Below, in pieces: positions 7,164 through 14,626 of a stretch of DNA of 33,340 nt; the first letter of the stretch is position 1; every line of letters starts with the position of its first letter. This DNA is from Pseudonocardia sp. 73-21 (GTDB lineage: Bacteria; Actinomycetota; Actinomycetes; Mycobacteriales; Pseudonocardiaceae). The stretch is from the NCBI RefSeq assembly GCF_001899645.1, contig NZ_MKVV01000105.1, positions 1 to 33,340 of the forward strand. The letters run 5' to 3'. Position numbers and translations under genes: made by a program. The notes beneath the pieces were generated by a model. It ran no database searches, was not told where the DNA came from, and saw nothing but the letters and a program-made list of their open reading frames with translations.

Positions 7164-8848
7164 CCGGGGGATCACGGGCAGCGTGAGGTGTGACGGCCGG
7201 GCGCGGTCGTGGAACACCTGCTGGTCCGCGACCGCGAACGCGGTGGCGCGCACGGGTTCCTCGCCGGTCTGCGGGTTGCGGATCCAGCGCGGGAAGCAGC
7301 TCGACGCGATCTCCACGCGCAGCCGGTGGCCCGCCGCGATCACGATGCTGGTGGCCCACAGGTCGATCTCGTAGACGTACACGTGGCCGGGCTCGATCAG
7401 GGTCGGCTCGCTCGTCGACTCGCGGAAGCGGGCCGCCACGACGCCGTCCACGACGTTCCACGCGTAGCCGTCGGGGTGGACGTCGACGACCCGGGCCACG
7501 AAGTCGCAGTCCGGCGCCGAGGACGCGGCGTGCAGCGTCATCGTGACGTCCCCGGTGATCTCCAGCGGCTCGGCGAGCACGTCGCCGGTGTAGACCAGCA
7601 CGTCGTCGCGGGCCTCCGCGGGGCGCTGGTCGAACACCCCGGGCGGGAGCGCGAGGGAGGCGCCGCCCAGGGACGGCACCGGGTCGGCCGGGTCGCTGAC
7701 GTAGGAGTCCGGTTCCTCGTCGCCGGGCGGCTCCCACGACAGCGACCCGCCCGCGCGCAGGTACAGCGGCGTCTCGACGCGCCGGGCGAGCGGCCAGTCG
7801 TCCTCGTCGCGCCAGCGGTTCTCGCCGAGCACGAAGATCCGGACGCGCGGGCCGTCGAGCGGGGTGCCGCGGAAGAAGTGGTCGAACCAGTCGCGCTGGA
7901 TCGCGTGGAGCTCGATGGCCGCCTCGGGGCCGAAGTCGGCCTCGCCCGCGCCGCGCGTCTCGGGCTTCGCGTAGCCGAGCAGGTGCGCCCACGGCCCCAT
8001 GACCAGCCGCTGGTTCTCCCGGGCGTACCCGGTGCGGGCGCCGGCGCGGAGGGTGCGGTACATCGTGAGCGTGTCGTACTGGAAGGCTGCCAATCAAGAA
8101 CAACGGCGGCCCAGGACGAGACGTGCAGCATCGGCACGTCGATGTCGCCCGCGTGGCCGCGGAGGTCCAGCGCGGCCCAGTAGTCGTCGTCGGTGGTGTG
8201 CGACAGGAGGTCGCGCAGGTAGGGGGCGCCGGGGGCGAAGCGGTCGGCCCAGTCGAGCACCGGGGTGTGCTCCACCGCCTCGCGGGTGAGCGGGGCGAAG
8301 CGGGCGCCGGGCACGCTCGACCACGCGTCCCACTCGGTGATCAGCTCCGACCCGACCTTCTCCCGGGCCAGCGAGCCGATCCAGTTCACCGTCCAGTCCA
8401 GCTCCAGGACGCCGTTGCGGTAGAGGCAGTCGTGGAAGAACGTGATCGGGCCGGAGACGGGGCTCGCCGCCCGCAGCGCCGGCGGCCGGTGGGTGGCGAG
8501 GTGGTACTGCGCGAGGCCCATGTAGCTCTGCGACAGCGTGCCGACCTCCCCGTTGCTCCCCGGCAGCTCGGCGGCCCAGGCCACGGCGTCGGCGCCGTCG
8601 GGTCCCTCCTGCGTGAACGGGTCGAACGTGCCGTCGGACGCGCCGCGGCCCCGCACGTCCTGGATCACCACGATGTAGCCGTGGTCGGGGAAGCACGCGG
8701 GCTCGATGCGCTCCGAGGCCTGCTTGCCGTAGGGCGTGCGGACCAGCAGCACCGGGTGGCGCCCGGGTTGCGCGGGGCGGTGGACGTCGGCGCGCAGGAC
8801 GACGCCGTCGCGGGTGGACATCTCGACGTCGAACTCCGTCTGGGGCAC
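7161..8848 (-). pseudogene. CocE/NonD family hydrolase, split by a frameshift
   Basis: Alpha/beta-hydrolase of the X-Pro dipeptidyl-peptidase/cocaine-esterase type. The first frame (8848 down to about 8105) holds the N-terminal half with the nucleophile motif SQSYMG (Ser108). The second frame (about 8087 to 7161) holds GPWAH, with the likely catalytic His, and the C-terminal jelly-roll domain with a clear ending. Between them is an AT-rich 17-nt patch (8088-8104). Removing exactly 17 nt restores one frame of 556 aa with family-like spacing (HVSSW-x3-FQxDTLTMYR). The gene starts with GTG 4 nt after the fdhD stop, so it belongs to the Mo/W run. It could be a true pseudogene, a small insertion, or an assembly fault. 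Confidence 0.85.
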
Positions 8849-8852
8849 GCCG

Positions 8853-9680
8853 TCAGCCTGTCAGGATGCGCTGCGTCCCGCTGTAGACGTTCATCGTCTC
8901 GCCGCGGAGGAAACCCACCAGCGTGACGCCGGCGTCCACCGCCAGCTCGACGGCCAGCGAGCTCGGCGCCGACACCGCCGACAGCATCGGCACCCCGGCC
9001 ATCACGGCCTTCTGCACCAGCTCGAACGACGCCCGGCCGGACACCATCAGCACCGTGCCCGCCGCCGGGATGCGCCCGTCGAGCAGGGCCCAGCCGAGGA
9101 CCTTGTCGACGGCGTTGTGCCGCCCGACGTCCTCGCGCGCGACGAGCAGCTCGCCGTCGGCGGTGAAGAGTCCGGCGGCGTGCAGGCCGCCGGTGGAGTC
9201 GAACAGCTTCTGGGCGGTGCGCAGGGTGTCGGGGAGCGTGCTCAGCACGGCCGGGGTGACCGTGATCGGGTCGGCGGCGGGGGAGAAGCGCGTCTTGAGC
9301 TTGACCGCGTCCAGCGACGCCTTGCCGCACACCCCGCACGACGAGGTGGTGTAGAAGTTGCGCTCGATGCTGGGGTCGGGGGGTTCCACGCCGGCGGCCA
9401 GCGCCAGGTCGAGGACGTTGTAGGTGTTGCGGCCCGCGTCGTCGAAGGAGTCGCAGTAACGGGCGGCCAGCACGTCGTCGGACGAGCCGATCACGCCCTC
9501 GGTGAGCAGGAACCCGTGGGTGAGCTCGACGTCGTGGCCGGGCGTGCGCATCGTGACCGACAGCGGTCTGCCGTCGACCCGGATCTCCAACGGCTCCTCG
9601 GCGGCGAGCACGTCCTGGCGTCGCGTCGACCCGTCCGTCCCGATGCGCAGGACGGGACGGTTGACGCTCAGGCGGCCCAT
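8853..9680 (-). CDS. fdhD: Formate dehydrogenase accessory sulfurtransferase FdhD
   Basis: FdhD passes sulfur from a cysteine desulfurase to the bis-MGD cofactor of formate dehydrogenase, which activates the enzyme. The 275-aa protein has the family landmarks: DVLAAEEPLEIRVDG near the N-terminus, TPGHDVELTHGFLLTEGV, the sulfur-transfer loop SCGVCGK (Cys115 and Cys118), and GRHNAVDKV with VSGRASFELVQKA towards the C-terminus. The ATG at 9680 is chosen because a TACCGT box lies 6 nt upstream and the family N-terminus fits. The gene lies 20 nt after moeA-PBP in the same run as its client FDH. Confidence 0.96.
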   Translation of the reverse strand: MGRLSVNRPVLRIGTDGSTRRQDVLAAEEPLEIRVDGRPLSVTMRTPGHDVELTHGFLLTEGVIGSSDDVLAARYCDSFDDAGRNTYNVLDLALAAGVEPPDPSIERNFYTTSSCGVCGKASLDAVKLKTRFSPAADPITVTPAVLSTLPDTLRTAQKLFDSTGGLHAAGLFTADGELLVAREDVGRHNAVDKVLGWALLDGRIPAAGTVLMVSGRASFELVQKAVMAGVPMLSAVSAPSSLAVELAVDAGVTLVGFLRGETMNVYSGTQRILTG

Positions 9681-9686
9681 GGCGCC

Positions 9687-9692
9687 ACGGTA
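9687..9692 (-). promoter_or_regulatory. Putative internal -10 box (TACCGT) before fdhD
   Basis: On the minus strand TACCGT ends 6 nt before the fdhD ATG, in the 20-nt gap after moeA-PBP. It could give fdhD and the CocE gene an extra leaderless transcript. Confidence 0.4.
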
Positions 9693-9700
9693 ACCCCGCG

Positions 9701-11599
9701 TCAGCGGATGCGCTGTCCGGTCTCCTCGCAGGAGTACCCACCCAGGGCCTCGACACCGGTGCGGAAGTCCGACCGTTCCAGCAGCGTCCAGAGCGGGGCG
9801 AGCAGCGGGTCGTCGAGGGTGTCGGTGCGCAGGACGAGGTCGTAGGGCTCGCGGGCGACCGGCACGAAGTCCAGCCCGAACGCGCGGGCGGCGGCGAGGA
9901 TGCCCATCCCGGCGTCGGCGCGCCCGGCGCTCACCGCGGCGGCGACCGCCAGGTGGGTGTGCTCCTCGCGGGAGTAGCCGGAGATCGCCGCGGGGTCGAC
10001 GCCGCGGCGGGCGAGCTCGTGGTCGAGCAGCGCCCGGGTGCCCGCGCCGCGCTGCCGGTTGACGTAGCTCACACGCGTGAGGTCCTCGATGCCGGTGAGC
10101 CCCAGGGGATTGCCGGGCGCGACGATCAGCCCCTGGTCGCGGTGCACGAGCCGGACCACGGCGATCCCGTCGGGGCCGAGCAGCCGGTCGACGTAGGGCA
10201 ACGTGTACTCGCCGGTGGCGGGGTCGAGCAGGTGCGACCCGGCGAGGTGGCACAGCCCGTCCCGCAGCGCGACGAGCCCGCCGAGCGACCCGACGTTGGA
10301 CGACGCGAGCGTGACCAGCGGATCGGCGGCCCGCAGTTCGGACGCGGCCACGTCGAGGACGAGGTCGTGCGAGCCGATCGCGACGATCGTGCGACCGATC
10401 TCGCCCAGCCCGCGCAGCAGCTCCACCCGCACCTGCTCGCCCGCGTGGTGGCCCTCCACCCCGGCGGGGACGACGAGCAGGCCGTCGGCGCGCACGAGGG
10501 AGGTGAGCACGCCGGCGCCGCGGGGGAGCGGGGTGGCCACCACCTCACCGGCCACCCGCCCGAGCCGCACGCGCACCCAGTCGTCCGTTCCGACGGCGGA
10601 CGCGAGCTTGCGGGCCAGCCGTGCCGTGGTGGACGGGCGCTCGCGCGGGGCGGCGCCCTCCAGGGTCGCGAGCAGGGGCGCGGCGAAGATGTCGAACGTC
10701 AGCGACGCCGACACGGGGTAGCCGGGGGCGCCGAGCACAGGGGTGGTGCCGACGGTGCCCAGCACCACGGGATGACCCGGTTTCACCGCCACCCCGTGCA
10801 CGGCGAGGGTCCCGGCCCCGGCGACGACGCGGGCGGTGTGGTCGTCGCGCCCGGCGCTGGAGCCGGCGATGAGGATCACGAGGTCGGCGCGCTCGGCGGC
10901 GTCGCGCAGGGCGGTGGCGATCAGGTCGGGATCGTCCGCGACGATCGCGGTGGTCTCGGCGACGCAGCCGATCTCGCGGGCCTGCGAGGCGAGCATCAGC
11001 GAGTTGGTGTCGAGGATCTCGCCGGGTGCGGTGTCGGTGCCGATCGGCCGGATCTCGTCACCGGTGGGGACCACGACGACGCGGGGCCGCCTCCGCACCA
11101 CCAGCTCGACCGCCCCGGCCGCCGCGCACGCCGCGACGTCGACGGGCCGCAACCGGTGGGCCTCGGGCAGGAGCAGCTCGGTGGCGCTGATGTCCTCACC
11201 GATCGAGCGGACGTGCTGGTACGGGGGCACCGCGGCCGCCACTTCGGCCTTGCCGTCGCCGGTGCGGTGCACGTGCTCGCGCATGACGACGGCGTCGTAG
11301 CCGGCGGGCAGCGGGTCGCCGGTGTCGACCACCTCGAACTCGGCCAGCAGCACCGGCGTGGTCTCCGCGGCGCCCACGGTGTCGGCGGCGCGGACCGCGA
11401 TGCCGTCCATCCCGGCCGAGTCGAACGCGGGCGACGACCGCAGGGCCCACACCGGCTCGGCGGTGACGCGCCCGACCGCGTCGGCGACGGCGACGGTCTC
11501 CACGTCCAGCCGCTCCGGGCAGCCCGCCGCCCGGCACGCGGCGGTCCAGGCCGCCGTGGCCTCGGCCGTGGGCACGTCGGAGACGAAGGGGCTGTTCAC
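9701..11599 (-). CDS. MoeA-like molybdopterin molybdenumtransferase fused to a PBP-like domain
   Basis: A 632-aa fusion. Residues 1 to about 392 are MoeA-like, with SPAFDSAGMDGIAVRAAD, VVPTGDEI, the AGSSAGRDD loop and GAPGYPVSASL; MoeA inserts metal into adenylylated molybdopterin. Residues about 395-625 match the PBP-like domain (PF12727 type) related to periplasmic molybdate or LysR-type binding domains, with SSNVGSLGGLVALRDG and GSHLLDPATGEY. There is no signal peptide, so the binding domain is cytoplasmic. It may hold or sense the oxyanion, which is inference. Starts with GTG overlapping the moeA stop (GTGA), so the two MoeA proteins are co-translated. Confidence 0.93.
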   Translation of the reverse strand: MNSPFVSDVPTAEATAAWTAACRAAGCPERLDVETVAVADAVGRVTAEPVWALRSSPAFDSAGMDGIAVRAADTVGAAETTPVLLAEFEVVDTGDPLPAGYDAVVMREHVHRTGDGKAEVAAAVPPYQHVRSIGEDISATELLLPEAHRLRPVDVAACAAAGAVELVVRRRPRVVVVPTGDEIRPIGTDTAPGEILDTNSLMLASQAREIGCVAETTAIVADDPDLIATALRDAAERADLVILIAGSSAGRDDHTARVVAGAGTLAVHGVAVKPGHPVVLGTVGTTPVLGAPGYPVSASLTFDIFAAPLLATLEGAAPRERPSTTARLARKLASAVGTDDWVRVRLGRVAGEVVATPLPRGAGVLTSLVRADGLLVVPAGVEGHHAGEQVRVELLRGLGEIGRTIVAIGSHDLVLDVAASELRAADPLVTLASSNVGSLGGLVALRDGLCHLAGSHLLDPATGEYTLPYVDRLLGPDGIAVVRLVHRDQGLIVAPGNPLGLTGIEDLTRVSYVNRQRGAGTRALLDHELARRGVDPAAISGYSREEHTHLAVAAAVSAGRADAGMGILAAARAFGLDFVPVAREPYDLVLRTDTLDDPLLAPLWTLLERSDFRTGVEALGGYSCEETGQRIR

Positions 11600-12816
11600 C
11601 GGTACAGCATCACATCGACCTCGCTGCCCGCGTCGAGGCCGGTGGCGGGTTCGGGCACGACGAGGCAGCCGTCGGCGCGGGTGAGCACCGACAGCAGCGC
11701 GGACGGCCCGAAGATCGGGGTCGCCGTCCCGTCGGCCACGGTGACCTGCACGACGTCGACGCGCCCGGTCAGCGAGGGGATGTCGCGGGAGAGCCGGGCC
11801 CTCGTCGACGGTTCGGGCGGTGGCCGCCCGCAGCCGGCCAGGCGCCACACCAGCGGCACCCCGACCAGCCGGAAGACGACCAGCGCCGACAGCGGGTTGC
11901 CGGGCAGGCCGATCACGGGCACCCCACCGCACTCGGCGAGCAGCGTGGGCTTGCCGGGTCTGAGTGCGATGCCGTGGCACCAGATCTCCCCGAGCGCGGC
12001 GACGGCGCCGGCGGTCTCGTCGCGGGCCCCGACCGACGAGCCCGCCGAGACGACCACGAGGTCCGCGTCGCGCAGCGCCTCCTTCAGCGCGGCGGTGAGC
12101 GCGCCGGGGTCGTCGGGGACGATGCCGGCGGGCACCGGTTCGCCCCCGGCGTCGCGCACCAGCCCGGCCAGCGCGGATGCGGTGGCGTCGCGGACCTGGC
12201 CGGGCGCGAGGTCGCGGGTGCAGGGTGGTACGACCTCGTCGCCGGTGGACAGGATCGCGACGCGCGGCCGGGTGTGCACGGCGACCTCGACGACGCCTGC
12301 GGCGGCGAGCAACCCCAGGTCGGGGGCCCGCAGAGGGCGCCCACCGGGTACCAGGTCGCCGCCGGCGGCGACGTCCTCGTCGGCCCGCACGAGCCCCGCC
12401 CCCGGGGCCACCGGGCGCGTGACCTCCACCGTGCCGGGCATCGTCTCGGCGGTGTACTCGACCATCACGACGGCGTCGGCGCCCGCGGGCAGCACCCCGC
12501 CGGTGGGCATGGCGACGCAGCCCCCGGGCGGGACGGCGACGTCGGGTGCGCGCCCCATCCGGACCGTCCCGGCCAGGTCGAGGTAGGACGGCAGGCCCTC
12601 CGACGCGCCGTAGGTGTCGGCCGCGCGCACCGCGTAGCCGTCCACTGTGGAGCGTGGGAAGCCGGGCAGCGCAGCTCGGGCGGTGACGCCGCCCGTAGGG
12701 ACGCGACGCAGGGCGGTGTCCAGCGTGACGACCTCGGCGGCGGTGCGGCGGGCGGGCCGGAACCCCGCGAGCACCTCCGACACCGTGCGGGTGGTGAAGA
12801 ACTCCCGACCGCTCAC
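11596..12816 (-). CDS. moeA: Molybdopterin molybdenumtransferase MoeA
   Basis: A 406-aa MoeA of usual length. Visible are PGFPRSTVDGYAVRAAD (Asp59-Gly60 in the substrate loop), MPTGGVLPAGADAVVMVE, the MoCF-type motif ILSTGDEVV, the nucleotide-binding loop VVSAGSSVGARDE, LRPGKPTLLA and GLPGNPLSALVVF, then the small C-terminal barrel. It catalyses metal insertion into molybdopterin-AMP. The start GTG follows fdhB after a 76-nt gap that contains the inverted repeat GATCACCG/CGGTGATC (12821-12828 and 12874-12881). The stop overlaps the second MoeA gene. Whether it prefers Mo or W cannot be told from sequence. Confidence 0.95.
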   Translation of the reverse strand: MSGREFFTTRTVSEVLAGFRPARRTAAEVVTLDTALRRVPTGGVTARAALPGFPRSTVDGYAVRAADTYGASEGLPSYLDLAGTVRMGRAPDVAVPPGGCVAMPTGGVLPAGADAVVMVEYTAETMPGTVEVTRPVAPGAGLVRADEDVAAGGDLVPGGRPLRAPDLGLLAAAGVVEVAVHTRPRVAILSTGDEVVPPCTRDLAPGQVRDATASALAGLVRDAGGEPVPAGIVPDDPGALTAALKEALRDADLVVVSAGSSVGARDETAGAVAALGEIWCHGIALRPGKPTLLAECGGVPVIGLPGNPLSALVVFRLVGVPLVWRLAGCGRPPPEPSTRARLSRDIPSLTGRVDVVQVTVADGTATPIFGPSALLSVLTRADGCLVVPEPATGLDAGSEVDVMLYR

Positions 12817-12892
12817 GGGTGATCACCGATGGGGGACCGGGAACGGTGGTGGGGGCGGTGGCGCGTCCCCGGACGGTGATCTCGGGGGGTGG

Positions 12893-14626
12893 TCACCGGT
12901 CGGGCTGGCCTTCCGCGCCACCGGGCCTGGGCTGGTCGCGGGCCGCCGCGCCGCCCTTGGCCAGGCCCAGCACGCTTACCACCGGGCCCAGCGCCACCTG
13001 GCCGAGGCCGCAGATGCTGGTCTTGCGCATGGCCTCCTCCAGCCGCAGCACCTGGGCGCGCTCGTCGTCGTCGAGGGTCGAGCGACCGGCGAGGATCTCG
13101 TGCGCCTTGGTGGAACCCACCCGGCACGGCACGCACTTGCCGCAGGACTCGTTGCGGAAGAAGCGCAGCACGTTCGTGGACGCCGCGAGCAGGTCGGTGC
13201 CCTCGGCCAGCACCACCACCGCGCCCGACCCCAGCATCGTGCCGGCGGAGGCGGCGGAGCCGAAGTCCAGCGCCAGGTCGAGGTGGTCGGGCCCGATGAA
13301 GTTCGACGACGCGCCGCCCGGCTGCACCGCCCCCACCCGGCGTCCGCCGCTCACCCCGCCGGCCAGCTCGATCAGCTCGCCGACGGTGGTGCCCATCGGC
13401 ACGCAGTAGACGTCGGGGCGCTCGACGTGCCCGGAGACGGCGAAGAACTTCCAGCCCACCGACTCGCCGAGGCCCTGGTCGGCCCACCACTGCGCCCCGC
13501 GTTGCACGATCACGGGCACGTCGGCGAACGTCTCGACGGAGTTCATCAGGGTGGGACGGCCGTGGAGGCCGTAGTTGCCGGGGAACGGGGGCTTGTTGCG
13601 GGGCTCGCCGCGGTGGCCCTCCATGCACTCCAGCAGGGCGGTCTCCTCGCCGAGGATGTAGCCACCGGGGGAGACGAACACCTCCACCTGCCGCCCGGGC
13701 CCGACCAGCCCGGCCGCGCGCAGGGCCTCGATCTCCGCGCGCAGCACGTGCTCCTCGGGGCCGTACTCGTGGCGGAGGAAGACCCAGCCCTCCTCGGCGC
13801 CGACCACGACCATGCCGATGAGCAGCCCCTCCAGCACCAGGTGCGGCTGGGTGGCGAGGATCTGGCGGTCCTTGAACGTACCGGGCTCGGACTCGTCGGC
13901 GTTGCAGATGACGTAGCGGGTGCCCGGCGGCGTGCTGCGGACGAGGTCCCACTTCTGGCCCGTGGGGAAGCCTGCGCCGCCCATGCCGCGCAGGCCGGAG
14001 TCCTTCAGCGCCGTGACCACGGTGTCGGCGTCGAGCTCGCCGGCGAGCAGCGCGCGCAGCGTGGCGTAGCGCTCGTCGCCGGGCGCGTAGGGATCGTTGG
14101 GCCACGGCGCCTCGCGCAGGGACGCGGGAGCGTCGCCCACCCCGTCGGCCCGGGCGGCCGCGACCAGGTCGTCGACGTCCGCCAACGGCGCCGGGCGCTC
14201 GTTCACCGCCACCGCCGGCGCGCTGTCGCAGCGGCCCAGGCACGAGACCTCGACCAGCTCCACGTCGCCAGGATTGTCGGTCCCAGCGGCGCCGTAGCGC
14301 TCGCGCAGCTCCGCGATCCGCGCCTCACCGTCACGCAGGAAGCACGGCAGGTCGTGGCACGCGTGCAGCGCGACCTTCACCGGCGGTGTGGTGCGGAAGT
14401 GCGGGTAGAACGAGATCAGTCCCTCGATCTCGTAGCGCGGCCGCTTGGCGTCGCGGGCCAGCTCCTCCAGCTCCTCCCGGGGCAGCCAGCCGAGGCGGGC
14501 CTGGAGCGCGTTGAGGGCCGGGACGAGCGACGGGCCCGGGAACTTCCCCGCCCGCGCCTCGACCCCGGGGACCCGAGGTTGCACCGTCGTCACCGCGTTG
14601 ACGCGTGAGCTCGCAAGCTCGCTCAC
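12893..14626 (-). CDS. NAD-dependent formate dehydrogenase, fused NuoE/NuoF-like (gamma-beta) subunit
   Basis: A 577-aa protein that joins two subunits that are separate in FdsGB-type enzymes. Residues 1 to about 165 are a thioredoxin-like [2Fe-2S] NuoE domain with CHDLPC and CLGRC. The rest is NuoF-like, with the FMN/NAD region GMGGAGFPTGQKWDLVR (starting near 213), NADESEPGTFKDR, GGYILGEETALLE and the [4Fe-4S] motif SCGKCVPCRVGS (near 495) with a later Cys in SICGLG. It should pass electrons from FdhA to NAD+. GTG start overlaps the fdhA stop by 4 nt. The last 20 residues are a Gly/Gln/Arg-rich tail. Confidence 0.94.
   Translation of the reverse strand: MSELASSRVNAVTTVQPRVPGVEARAGKFPGPSLVPALNALQARLGWLPREELEELARDAKRPRYEIEGLISFYPHFRTTPPVKVALHACHDLPCFLRDGEARIAELRERYGAAGTDNPGDVELVEVSCLGRCDSAPAVAVNERPAPLADVDDLVAAARADGVGDAPASLREAPWPNDPYAPGDERYATLRALLAGELDADTVVTALKDSGLRGMGGAGFPTGQKWDLVRSTPPGTRYVICNADESEPGTFKDRQILATQPHLVLEGLLIGMVVVGAEEGWVFLRHEYGPEEHVLRAEIEALRAAGLVGPGRQVEVFVSPGGYILGEETALLECMEGHRGEPRNKPPFPGNYGLHGRPTLMNSVETFADVPVIVQRGAQWWADQGLGESVGWKFFAVSGHVERPDVYCVPMGTTVGELIELAGGVSGGRRVGAVQPGGASSNFIGPDHLDLALDFGSAASAGTMLGSGAVVVLAEGTDLLAASTNVLRFFRNESCGKCVPCRVGSTKAHEILAGRSTLDDDERAQVLRLEEAMRKTSICGLGQVALGPVVSVLGLAKGGAAARDQPRPGGAEGQPDR

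Noticed and set aside
12821..12881. Inverted repeat GATCACCG/CGGTGATC before moeA as a Mo riboswitch
   Set aside because: Only 8 bp with a 45-nt loop; no fold resembling the moco RNA could be traced by eye.
12647..14608. Long + strand frame opposite the FDH beta and moeA genes
   Set aside because: Composition (His, Gln, Arg, Gly, Val) is that of an antisense shadow of well-identified minus-strand genes.
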